The notes beneath the pieces were generated by a model. The model did no database searches. It worked only from the letters and a program-made list of their open reading frames with translations, and had not been told where the DNA came from. Shown here piece after piece: positions 25,479 to 35,728 of a stretch of 64,000 nt of DNA. The first letter of the stretch is position 1, and the number at the start of each line of letters is the position of its first letter. The stretch spans positions 930,001-994,000 of the forward strand of contig ML210146.1 in the NCBI GenBank assembly GCA_004369085.1, given 5' to 3'. Source of the DNA: Coprinopsis marcescibilis (lineage: Eukaryota > Basidiomycota > Agaricomycetes > Agaricales > Psathyrellaceae). The translations under genes were made by a program, and so were the position numbers.

Positions 25479-25854
25479 TGGTCATTGTCATTGTCATTCT
25501 AGAAGTATCCTTGAACCCAACTCACTTTGGTGGCCATCGCTGGACAGTGGATGCCGTTCAAGTTATCTCGCGGAACGCTTGAAGTTGAGGGTGCGGAGAA
25601 CTTGGATTGGCCGCGTATGTAAACTGTGAGGTATTTTACGCTTAAGTACCAGAGCCCGAATGTGCCATATGGTCCTGGGTTGATAACGGGTTGATGTACA
25701 ATATCTTGATCAGACCCCGCTGACATGCATATGGAGGAGCCCCACTTGACCAGTCCTTTGCCATATGATCAATACACTGCACAGTGCTGGCTTAATCAAT
25801 GCGACAGCGCTTATATGTTGAGTGCTACATAACGAGAATCTACATTCGTCACGG
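25479..25854. other. Intergenic spacer, 376 bp
   Basis: This lies between the oxygenase 5' end and the RIC1 stop. Its left 80 bp may hold a first exon of the oxygenase. Nothing else was recognised. Confidence 0.5.
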
Positions 25855-28800
25855 TCACGGTACAGTTAATGATCTATTTGATAGCAGGACATCGCTGACG
25901 GAGGCGAGATTCAACTCCGTGACAGCATGTCGCAAGGCCGCACCCGTTTCGTCCATTGAGTGCAAGAAGCGTAGCAACTCCTTGCACAATTGCCAGTCGC
26001 TGGCCTCCAATGCACATTTGAGCAGGGTCACTGCTTCCGTGCTGTTTTCATCGAGCTGCTCCAAATTGTGCAGGACTAGAAGATAAGAGCCAGCGGTCTT
26101 CAGTTTGTGTGCCACTATGCATGCCTTTTTGAGCGGTCAGTTGTGCTGCCTTCCCTCATAAGTATGACATGTACCTCAAAAAGAGTCTTGGGATTTCCAA
26201 CAATGTCAAACAGTCGCCTCCAACGACTCATTTCTGTCTTTCTGGCGCATCCGACGACGACCTCGAGCGACGCATCAAAATAGTCGAGGAACTCGATTAC
26301 GGTCTGGAGCGACGAGTCATTTGACGCACTCGAGTTGGGGCTGTCCCGGTCAGAAGGATGCCCTGAGGATGCGTCTGACTCTACAACGGTGTGCAGAAGG
26401 ATTTCAAGCGCATGCGAGAAGAATACGAGTTGTTTGTAATGCGTTGCAAATTCGACCGCTTGCTTGACCTGTTTGTTACTGATGTGGTACAGGAGGATGT
26501 GGTGCAAGAAGAGATGGGACTGTAGATACTCGTGAGTACAGTGACGGGATAACTGCACGCGGATCTTACGGTAGTCGTATGTCGGAACATCGTGAATGGC
26601 AAGTTCATTCGAGTGGCAATTTCGTGTTCAGCTCCAATGATGATTCCCTTATCCATCAGTACGGCTAAGGGGAGTCGTTTAAGGTCCAAATGCACATAAG
26701 GAACAAAGACTTACAGAGTGGGTAAAAGTCCAAGGGTATGTTCACACTCTCTTTCACGTCGTTCTGCATGTTATCCTTGGACCCTGGACGTTCTATTGCC
26801 AATGCATTGAGCCACACTCGAATCCCCTGTGCGTCATACGCCCACAATGAATTTTCGAGTGCAGGGATACCACGAAGGTGGATCCAACAGAACTCAATAC
26901 GATCTGCGAAGACTTGTAAGTCGTATTTGACTTCTTGATCCGCCGCCTGCAATGTTCATGTTTTGGATCAGCTGAGCACGAGTAGAAGGTTTTGTTGTAT
27001 CAGACCTTACGCGGTCTTAGTAGGATCAATTGACCACCGACTACCATGAGCACTGAGGCTACTGATAGATCATCTGCAGGGTCTCCGAGTTCTAAGGCCA
27101 AGTCAGAGCTGGCTTCTCGTTTACAATATATAACTCACGTTTCTGCGCCCCTGGGATCATCCAACTCAGCATCCTGACTGCGCTGGGCGTGGCAATAATT
27201 CCTGCAAAAGAGATGCTACCGCAAAGGTGAAGCTTGATGGAATCGGAAGTCGGAACGATTAAATAGTGATATAATGTGTTGTCAAGAGTAAATGCCAGAA
27301 GGGAGTTATCGACCATCGAGAGGATTACAACGGGGGAAGGAAGCGTTTCTCGGTGCAAAACGTTCTGATTAGAAAGATCCATGTCCCGAGAGTATAGCCT
27401 AATCTGAGACGTCTGGTTAGATTCATACCCCATAACATACTAAGGTACCAACCTGGTATGTTTTGGATACTTCAACGGCACATATCAAGACGTGATGGAA
27501 CCAGACAAGCCCGCCACGGACGCTGAAAGCCTGATCCTGTGCTTCATCTGCAAAGACCTTCCAGCGACCGGACGTTGAACTATAGTGAATCAGCCCCCGT
27601 CTCCCTGCCACAGCGATCAACCGTCCGTCAGAGCTCAAGGAGGAGTAACGAATCGGCCAATTGGTTGCGAGGTACCGTTGTGGGATCTAATGTTGTCCAG
27701 GTCTCAACTTTTCCTAAATAAAGGGACAACTCACTTTTACATGTTGCCATACATCAGACTCAGGATTGATTATGCTCATGTCGGGCTGATCTGCTCCACG
27801 ATATACAAGTACGCGATCGTCCAGCTGAAGGAAGGCATAACGAGTGTTGTCCTAATGAACGTTGGCATGGTAGAACGAGTAAGGTAGCGAATGACTCACT
27901 GGAGTGAGTTGACCCGTGGTCGCACTCTTTGCAAACGGTACAGCAAATATTTGGGCATCAACTGATGTTTATTTAGGTATGTGAAATGGGGTAGAGGTAA
28001 AGCCTCACTTTGCAAGGGTTTAGACGCTAATAACAAAAGTTCAAAATTGCCAGGTCCCCAAACCTGAAATGCCCAAAGTGAGGAGCGTAGGTGTATAAAC
28101 AACATGTAAACCTTACCAGATCCTCAACCCCAAACATGAAAGCATCCTGGAACCTAAGGATAACTCAGTCAAGCCGAGCTTCAGAGATTGTCCTGAATTA
28201 CCTTGTTTTATCGAAATTGTGCTCGACGTTGAAACTAGACGCAAGGCAGCGTCCTCCAACACTAAAGACGCCCCAGCCATTAGACCATCCCACTGCCAAG
28301 ACATAGCCATCAGAGCTCCAATCCAGCGCCGTCACACTTCCTGTGGGTCTGTTATATGGGTTTGGCACATGTATTTTCTGCGACTTGGGCTCCACGCCTT
28401 CTTGCGAAGGGAAGGGCTTGAACTCAAGTTGTCCACTAGAAGGATGCTCCAGCGTGATTCCGAATAGGTATCACAATCCCACTGACCTTATGGTCCCAAT
28501 AGCGAACAACGAGAACCTCGCGTTAATTGCGATGGAGATTGCCCTCCGTGGCTCAGACCATATGTCCAGTCCTGCACGTATATCTTGCGGGTCATTTTCC
28601 TTTCTTTTCTGAACCCACTTTGGCAATTCGAAGTCGTGTATACAACTACCATTCCATGCAAGTACCTTCCGACCGCCTGGGGGCGACTGGAGACATTCTT
28701 CAGCGACAACCCTGATTGGTCTACGAAGCTCGTACCTTCAAGTCCTCATCTTCTTCGTGTGGAAGGGTATCTTGGCATAACTGCACGAGATAGATCCGCC

Positions 28801-29709
28801 CGTCGGAAGTTATCCACGTTTCCGACCCAATTGCCCTCGAATACGAGACGTCCGTGACAGAAACTGCCAATGGTCAGGGTTAGTGTTAAATGAAATTCAC
28901 CGTTTTAGATTTTCAGCTGACCTTCAGGTTCTTTTAGCCACAAGAAATCGTCTTCGTTTAGAATCCATGTTGCATATTGACCACGACTCGACCCGGTAGC
29001 GGGGTAGTCCACAGAATCGTCGTCATCCACCGGCCAAGGGATGCTTTGTACAGTATTCGGTGACTCGGTAGTAAACATAAGAAACTCTTTCCTCGGTGAC
29101 ACGCTAAAGCGATCCGTTTGAGTACACATCTCAAGCGGGGCAGCAAATGCGTACCTACCTTAGCAGTGTCCCTTCAACCCTGATTACGCCTTCCAAGTGC
29201 AGGCTCACGGCTTGCATGGGGAGTCCTTCGCCTGGACCTGCTAAGAAGTTTCGCTGTGTGCTCACGGAGAGCGTCGGTGAAATGCATACGGACTCCTCTG
29301 GGTTGTATTCAACCGAAATCAACACAAGGTAGGACTCTGAGGTCTAACAGGGGCGTAGTATGTCAATAACAATAGTTAGATACATTCCCTTCTCATACCT
29401 TGACTACTATTCTTTCAGAGTCTGCGGACCACCATGCGTCTAGATTATGTCCATGGTCGACGAGTGATGTTGGTGTCCTTGACAGGAATGCTAGCACCGC
29501 AGGCGGCTGTACTGAGGTTAAACAAGCAGTCAGGGTGGATACGCATCCAAGCTTACTCTGATTGCCCAGACGCAAACTCCGTTCCTTGTGACGGTGCAGA
29601 ATAGGGACCTACGAGGGCTGGGGACGAGCGCGACGACGCCCTCTGGCGGTATATTTGGGAGTGGTGGGACCGACGAAAGGTGCTTCGCTACGGACGTTGG
29701 AAAATACAT
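25855..29709 (-). CDS. RIC1: RIC1-like Rab6/Ypt6 guanine-nucleotide exchange subunit
   Basis: Subunit of the Ric1-Rgp1 complex, which activates the Golgi Rab Ypt6/Rab6 for endosome-to-Golgi transport. It starts MYFPTSVAKHLSSVPP at 29709, like other RIC1 proteins, with N-terminal beta-propeller segments (VVALVPSPRRSLFCTVTRNGVCVWAI; LDWSSDGYVLAVGWSNGWGVFS near 28300; SSDGRLIAVAGRRGLIHYS near 27610). The alpha-helical C-terminal RIC1 domain covers about 26950-25860 (PLAVLMDKGIIIGAEHE; LFLHHILLYHI; FATHYKQLVFFSHALEILLH; CARKTEMSRWRRLFDIVG; LKCALEASDWQLCKELLRFL). The stop is TGA at 25855-25857. About sixteen exons were inferred from frame changes and not all borders were checked. The assignment rests on the combination of propeller and RIC1 domain. 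Confidence 0.85.
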
Positions 29710-30112
29710 CTTCCTCAAGTCAAAGGGCTGGTGTTGTAATGAAATTGGGGGATTTGCATTCAAAACATGACACCCGGCTAGTCGAATGAGTATGAATAAG
29801 GTCGCAGTTGGTCGTTGTGGGGGTTAGCCGTTAGAGGAGCCCTGTGCCGGCATTCAACGCCTCGTGCTTTATTCGCCGGGCAATAGTAATTTGCGGCGAC
29901 CCTGTCACAACGTTCAATTTGCAATCTACTATAGGAGTGTATTATGATTTTAATGATGTATGCAAATTACTACTATTACATTGATAGCACGAATACGAGA
30001 AGTGGGGGTGGCTTCAAACATGATCAGACCGCGCTCAGAAAGTGAGAAAGGCCTCGAGAGAATGGAATCTCAAGAATCGTCACGATATGTTGATCTTAAT
30101 TAAATATGGGTT
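29710..30112. other. Intergenic spacer, 403 bp
   Basis: This is the promoter side of RIC1 and 3' side of the UPS1-like gene. It holds AT-rich and mixed sequence and no recognisable gene or repeat. Confidence 0.55.
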
Positions 30113-30948
30113 TCATGAAGGCGGTGGTTGGCGAGACCACCAGCCTCGGATTTTTGACCATGATCCTTTTCTAGGTGCTTCGATATCGTCCGGCCGTTGG
30201 GTGACTTCGGGTGATCTACAGGGTTCTGTCCGGTTGGGTGGCAGCAGCGTATTGCCGCCCAGCGTCATAGGTTGCAGACGTGACTGTCTGATTAGCTCCA
30301 AGATGAGGGATACGCCATCTCGCGACTAGAAGCAAGGTAAGCCAAAGAGATAGAGATAGAGTGAGCATGGACTTACCCTTTGCAAATTCGACTGGAATTT
30401 GGTGATTCCGTAGTTTTCAATCCGTTTGGTCAAGCCCCATCCGAACCCCGACATAATGCGGACCTCGGAATGTTGCAATGTTTTTCTAAGGGCTGATTGT
30501 AAGAATAAAGGACCAGGAGAAGATATACATGCACGCGCACCCATCCGCCGTTTGCCTGAACTGGACCGATTCTTCCACTCGCATCACCTTAAGATTATCA
30601 AGGTTTTTGGTGGTACATTTGACAACTTTGCCGAATGGATCGACCTCGCTCTCTTCAACAAGCCATGATTCGGCTCTGGATACTAGACCCTTCGGTATCC
30701 ATCTCGGTAGATTGCCTCGCTTAAGGATGAGCCGCGTTGTCATGAGCGTGCCGTTGTCGGTCTGTTCGCGGGAAATGACATCGCAGGAGATGACATGGGA
30801 GGCATACGGGTTTGGATATCTTAAGAAATATGCGAGTGAGACGATAGACCAGGTATCACTGCGCGAAGGGGTGTTAATTCAAGGTGGACGACTCAAACCG
30901 AGAGTGTGGGACTCACTCATATAAGAAGGACTGGGAAAAGAACTTCAT
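30113..30948 (-). CDS. UPS1: PRELI/MSF1 domain lipid-transfer protein, UPS1-like
   Basis: Mitochondrial intermembrane-space lipid carrier. Yeast Ups1 with Mdm35 moves phosphatidic acid to the inner membrane for cardiolipin synthesis. Four exons (30917-30948, 30541-30858, 30377-30485, 30113-30325) encode 223 residues. It starts MKFFSQSFLY, then has the PRELI hallmarks LRYPNPYASHVISCDV, TTRLILKRGNLPRW, AESWLVEESEVDP, NLDNLKVMRVEE and FGWGLTKRIENYG. A basic, disordered tail ends WWSRQPPPS. The UPS1/PRELID1 branch fits because of TTRL-LKRG-LPRW and the FG-GLTK-IENYG motif. The first intron lies at codon 11, phase 2, exactly as in the second PRELI gene at 50297-50945. Confidence 0.93.
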
Positions 30949-31221
30949 ACTGTCTCAGACCAATTCCTCAACCACTCGTCTGCTTGGCGCAGATGGCCAC
31001 AAAGAGAACTAACGAGCTGTTGCCGTCTTGAGCGTGCTTGGGGCAAAATGAGAGTTGGGAGATATACAAACGAAGGGAAAGAAAGGCTGTGGAGTTCACG
31101 CTGCCGCCTGCGAAGCTGAGTGACGACTGCACTCTGCTCAACTCGGACTCTTTAAACTCGTGGGAAGATCCTTAATTCTGTTAAATATTTCTACATCTAG
31201 TAAAATAAAATATTATTAGCT

Positions 31222-32660
31222 TTATCTATCGTCGGAATCCTCCACCGTTAATCCGTCCGCACTCGTGAAAACCTGCAATCCATCGTACGAAGGTCGAACC
31301 CATTGTCCTCGTTCCTCTCCAATCAGCTTCAAGCCCTCCATTTCGCACTGCGTGAGTTCGGCAGCGTCGAAGGACGCCCCACCGAGAATCTTGCCGAGTT
31401 GCACATATTCATCGTGGGATACTTCGTGTCCGAAGCCTGTGAGATATGTTCTGGACGCGTCGATTCGTTTCGCCAGTTTTATCGAGTCTTCTAACCCAAC
31501 ATGCGATGTATGTGGGCGTAGTCGGAGACAGTCTAGAACCGCCAATGAGACCCTTTCTTTTGTCCCGTCGGCCCTGGTCCTGGGCTCAAGTAATGGCCAG
31601 ACATCCTCCGGGATAAAGGATACGTCGGAGATGTAAACTAATCTTTCCTGTATCTTGAACCCAAACGAAATATATGGTTGTAACACCTCCAGAGATGGGG
31701 TCTTCGTGACGCCGTTGGCTTCAAAAGCGTCGGAATGACAGCTATTGCACGGATTGCTTGCCAGTGAAGCTGACGTCACTATCGACGTTGTGAACAGTCG
31801 CCCATGGTGTACTATATTTTGACCCTTCAGATATAACTTATGTTGAATAACCAAGTTTTACTTGCCTGCAAACGGTGTTATCTTGACCCCAGTTTCTCCG
31901 ATTTCGAACGGGACTCGGTCTTCGATGATATGCCACTTGAATTCGGGTACCTAGGACATCAATCGGTCAGTGGACGACCAACTTGAAGGAAAGACCACGA
32001 CTGACATCACCACCTCCAGAAGCGAATTCCTTGGAGACTAGATAAGGGAATGAACGCTTGACCTCAGTGAAAGTGTCAGACGACACGTAAACGTCGATGT
32101 GGCTTTGGATGGCTCCTCTCAGGGTCCAGCCTATGAGGCAAATGCAGGTTAGAACGAGGGTGGGAGCGTGACCTGTACATAACCAATTAAAACCCACCTC
32201 TAAGGTCATCCAAGCCGTTCATGGCTAGGGAGTACCAGTGTCAGAATTGCGTCAGATAGTTACCTTTGGTAAAATGTGCATTACCGTCTGCATGAGCATG
32301 CGTTATCAAGAGAGCGTCGATTTTTCGCAAGTTGTACTTTGGAAACCACTCTACAGCGGCGGCTTGGAAGTTTTTCCCCGCATCAATAACGATAGTTCTG
32401 TAGTAAGTACGTCAATGAAAGAAACTCGGTGAAGTTTATACTGCTGCTTACACTGGCTGCCCATCTCGCCCCGTTGTTCGCAAAGCTGCACTGGTATTTC
32501 TTCGAATGTTCCTCTTGCCGGCGGGAGTTACCGTCGACAGGCAAGTTCGACACGGAGGAGTAGCGCTTTCTGGAGGAGCTGTAAGGCACGCAATCTGAGG
32601 CAAGCTGCTGGAGGTTCCAGTGCCTAGAAAAACAAGCTCTAGAGAAGCATCTTCAGCCAT
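31222..32660 (-). CDS. Metallo-beta-lactamase-fold hydrolase
   Basis: Predicted metal-dependent hydrolase or phosphodiesterase related to the PhnP/RNase Z-like branch. It starts MAEDASLELVFLGTGTSSSLP at 32660, the standard first strand of the fold. The metal motif is LLITHAHADAMNGLDDLRG (near 32290, with an intron nearby), in which the last His of the usual HxHxDH is Ala, as in several fungal homologues. Further features are ITPFAG and VHHG near 31800, FGFKIQERLVYISDVS (the Asp ligand) and a late His in GFGHEVSH. The stop is at 31222. About five introns. The cellular substrate is unknown. A MITE-like element sits 200 bp upstream of its start. Confidence 0.85.
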
Positions 32661-32857
32661 GTGTCACCGTAGATTTTGAACAGAATCGACGAAGGTGGGT
32701 GTGTGGTACAGGTGAGATCCAAAAGATGGATTATTTGGGGAATTACGCGATCACAGGGTTGGAGGAGAGAAGCAAAGGTCAATCGGTAGGGGTACGGCGG
32801 GCACGAGGAATTCCATGTCGATTGTTGGGGATCAAGCAGATTTTATGAGTCCCTGGG
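32661..32857. other. Spacer upstream of the MBL-fold gene
   Basis: 197 bp between the MBL-fold start codon and the MITE-like element. This is the expected proximal promoter of the MBL-fold gene. No specific motif was recognised. Confidence 0.4.
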
Positions 32858-33266
32858 TGTACTATCGTTTATCAGTGGTTCGTATTTCCTCACTGGTTCG
32901 TAATGTCACAAATTCGCACAGTGTGCCCGTGACACTTTTCTCCCCAGCTGATCCCCATCACGGCGCGTTGGGCTTGACTCTGGCGCAAGAGAGACGTGTT
33001 TGGTGGTGGCCCTGGTGGGATCCGTTCAGCTGGCATCATTGGATTTCATGTCCGCTGTGCCGCATACCGGCAAAGCGTGACACCTCTCTGAAAGGTAAAT
33101 TCGTTGAAACAACGTATTTCTGGGCGAAAAAAGCACAGTTCTGTAGATAATACGTATCCGTACAGTGCCAGAAACTTTCGTGGCCAACAAGGCCGGATTG
33201 GATGTGTAAATCGAGAATTACGAACCAGCGAGGAATTACGAACCACTGATAAATGATAGTAGTACA
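32858..33266. mobile_element. MITE-like element with ~48-bp terminal inverted repeats
   Basis: The segment at 32858-32904 matches the reverse complement of 33217-33266 over its whole length, with three mismatches and one 3-nt insertion. The arms both contain TTATCAGTGGTTCGTA and a second copy of CTGGTTCGTAAT, so each arm also has internal direct repetition. The 409-bp length, lack of a convincing ORF and position between genes fit a non-autonomous DNA transposon. No clear target duplication is visible; a TA flank is possible but unproven. Confidence 0.75.
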
Positions 33267-33516
33267 GAAACGTTGTCGCGAATGACATCAAGACCTTCAA
33301 TCGGACTTCATTTTCAGCTCGGATCTGAATTTTGACATACGCGGTCCACGTGTCAGAATACAACCAAACAAATCTGCGGGCCAGATGAAAGTAGTAATAG
33401 ATTGCCTTCAAGAATTTGTAGCGAACAGTAAAAGTAACGAGAAAAACTGCCATCTGCAATGCTAGAAAACATTTGTGTAATCAACGCGTTCCCGTATTTA
33501 TTCTTCACGAATATCA
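33267..33516. other. Spacer downstream of DRG2
   Basis: 250 bp between the inverted-repeat element and the DRG2 stop codon, expected to be the DRG2 3' UTR. Open frames here do not resemble any family. Confidence 0.5.
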
Positions 33517-35531
33517 TTATTTCGTAAAAACTGAGATAGCGCTCAACCTCAACACTTGGCGCATATATGGGCGAAAACTTACTAGATACGACATCTTCGT
33601 CATGCACGGCGTGCGCTAAGCTAACTTTTTGTGCATGAGGAGAAAACTTGCTGGATTTCCCCTAGTCAAACATTGATCAACTCGATATTCTGTGAGGCTC
33701 ATATATATCACCATACCCTGGCAATATGTTAGTTGCACTGTTGAAAATTCTAGGAAAAATTATCGCATTCACTCACCAAATAAGTGCGTATCGGAAGTTC
33801 GGCGCCAGTGATCTGTGGACCCCGTTACAGACGTCCTAAAAATTCGTGAATCCCAATCGACTGCGCTGTAATCCCTGCGGTCTTACTTCAATTGTTGCAC
33901 CTTTGCGGAGGCAAATGGGATCGGACAGATCTGGCTGTGCACCCCGTTTCTTCGTGTAGACTTTCACGAGACTTAGTTCATCCCAGATTCTGTCGATAAG
34001 ATAATCGAGACTGGAAAGGGTTTAATCGACAGTCGGAGGTAAATCGATGATTGGTTATGACGCACTTGAGATCCAATTCACAACTGATAACAACTGTACT
34101 TGGTTGACGAGCTATTTTGTCAATCTGTTCCAAGCTGATACCGTCGATCTTATTGTATACGTCTGCATTACCGGTAAGTTGGATCTCAAGGATTGTATCC
34201 GAAAAGTGACCCCACATAAGCACGGAAGATATTTTCGTGTGCCTATCAATTCGAACAAATGAGTGGCATGTGCACCTCCTTGACAAGACACGTACCAATC
34301 AGAACATCGATGAATTCGTCGGTGGTTATCTGGAAGAAAAACTATAGGGTTGCAAAGGACCAACATGACATTTTCACCTACGTCCTCTCGTATCATAATG
34401 TCACAGTTATGCAATTTGTCTGCGAGTAAAACTTCACTTCCAGGGTCCGCATGTGCATATGAGTGACTTACATCCTGCTAGAATTGTGCGAATAGTTTTC
34501 TCGTCTGTCTTCGTCAATTTGACGGTGGCATTGATTGTGATCTGCGAAACGCGTTGGTCATGGAACGCTGGGGTTAGTGAAACGTCACCTTACTCCGCCA
34601 GTCGTCTTTCTCTTGAAAACTACGTCAGGCTTAGATTTGTTCAATCTGATACCGACTGCATCCAGTTCGAGTTCGAGCAATCTACGTTGTTCGTCCGATT
34701 TCGTCGCGTCCAACATAACCAAGATAAGGTCCGCTGTTTTGGCGGCTGAGGAATGTGTCACTTAGACATATTCACGAGTGACGGAGTTGATAGACTCACT
34801 TGCTACGACTTGGCGACCACGACCACGACCTTGACTGGCTCCTTCCAGAATTCCAGGAAGATCTAGAAGCTGAATTCTGGCACCCTTGTATTCGATGACT
34901 CCAGGGATGGCCTTGAGCAGGAACGTTGAGAGTGAATTCATTCAGTGACTATTAACATCTCCTAACCGTTAAAGTTGTGAACTCATAGGCAGCTGCCTCG
35001 GACGCGGTATGAGTTGTTTTGCTCAGCAAGGTTGACTTGATAGTACAATGGTGAATTCACATATCCTCAATAGCCTGGTGCACAGCGTACCTTGCCCACT
35101 GAAGGGAATCCAATCAAAGCGACCCGAGCATCTCCAGACTTCTGGACGTCAAACCCTGAACCTTGTCCGCCAGATTTGGCGGTAGGTTCCAGCAATTGCG
35201 CACGGTATCGAGCAAGCTTCGCTTTTAGGAGACCAAGATGGTACTCCGTGGCCTACTTGTTCTCATTTAGCTGTGATAAACAGCGATCCGCTGAGTGAAC
35301 CGAAACCTTGTTCTTTTGAGCTGAGTTGAGTCCAATTCAGTTTTCTTGCCTTCGATTGTACAAAGAAAGGAACTTGCTCCTCGCCATCTCCTCTGGAAAC
35401 AGAGAACGTTCAGATTAGATGCGCGGCTATTGATTCTGACATGCTAACCCTCGATTTGCTTGATCTAGAGAACCAATAAGAGGCTTTTACTTTCAAGGAT
35501 ACGTCAAACATACCTTTTCCAGTATTCCCAT
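33517..35531 (-). CDS. RBG2: DRG2/RBG2 developmentally regulated GTPase, 17 introns
   Basis: Ribosome-associated GTPase of the OBG/DRG class; yeast Rbg2 works with Gir2 in translation. The start MGILEKI at 35531 and the stretch [21 protein letters not shown] identify the DRG2 rather than DRG1 branch. Motifs: G1 GFPSVGKS, split by an intron (exon end near 35092); G3 DLPG with [29 protein letters not shown]4 [19 protein letters not shown]; and a TGS domain [15 protein letters not shown] through [20 protein letters not shown]. The end GKSSKFSP...HDEDVVSIFTK is reached only if a single-nucleotide exon (33717) is used. The stop is TAA at 33517-33519. One intron (35321-35377) starts with GC. It is divergent from the MAPKKK. 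The protein is about 370 residues. Confidence 0.92.
33717..33717 (-). other. Candidate 1-nt microexon in DRG2
   Basis: Upstream exon ends ATT-TG at 33777. The next intron, 33718-33776, has donor GTGAGT, branch site CTAAC and acceptor CCAG. One G at 33717 is followed directly by a donor GTATGG; the second intron, 33662-33716, ends CTAG before GGG-AAA. Joining TG+G+GGG gives Trp-Gly-Lys, the conserved W-G of DRG proteins, and keeps the downstream frame. Introns of 59 and 55 nt match neighbours. Treating all 115 nt as one intron would lose this G and cause a frameshift. Confidence 0.75.
35321..35377 (-). other. GC-AG intron in DRG2
   Basis: The donor is GCAAGT after GCG-AGG-A and the acceptor is CTCAG before CT-CAA-AAG. 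Splicing gives Met-Ala-Arg-Thr-Gln-Lys-Asn-Lys, the invariant DRG segment. No GT donor nearby yields this. Confidence 0.85.
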
Positions 35532-35728
35532 GTCGAAATTCGATTACGAAACGTGAATATCTGTTGCTAGTCGTTGTTGTCAGACAACTGGGGAAGAACG
35601 ATTCCAAGAGCTGGAGATACGGATAAAATGGACCGTGAGAAAACCAGACGTCACCAACACTGCAGGATAATCTGTTCAGAGGCCAATGTCCCTCTCCTCA
35701 GCCAGTCGTCCCCTGATAGCCCCAGGAC
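35532..35728. promoter_or_regulatory. Divergent promoter between DRG2 and MAPKKK, 197 bp
   Basis: The two start codons face away from each other across 197 bp. No TATA box was recognised. Transcripts must start within this short stretch, or in each other's leader. Confidence 0.5.

Noticed and set aside
33353..33607. 84-codon minus-strand frame starting MHDEDVV
   Set aside because: Its first residues are the end of DRG2 (HDEDVVS). The rest is intron and 3' UTR; the real protein ends SIFTK at 33517.
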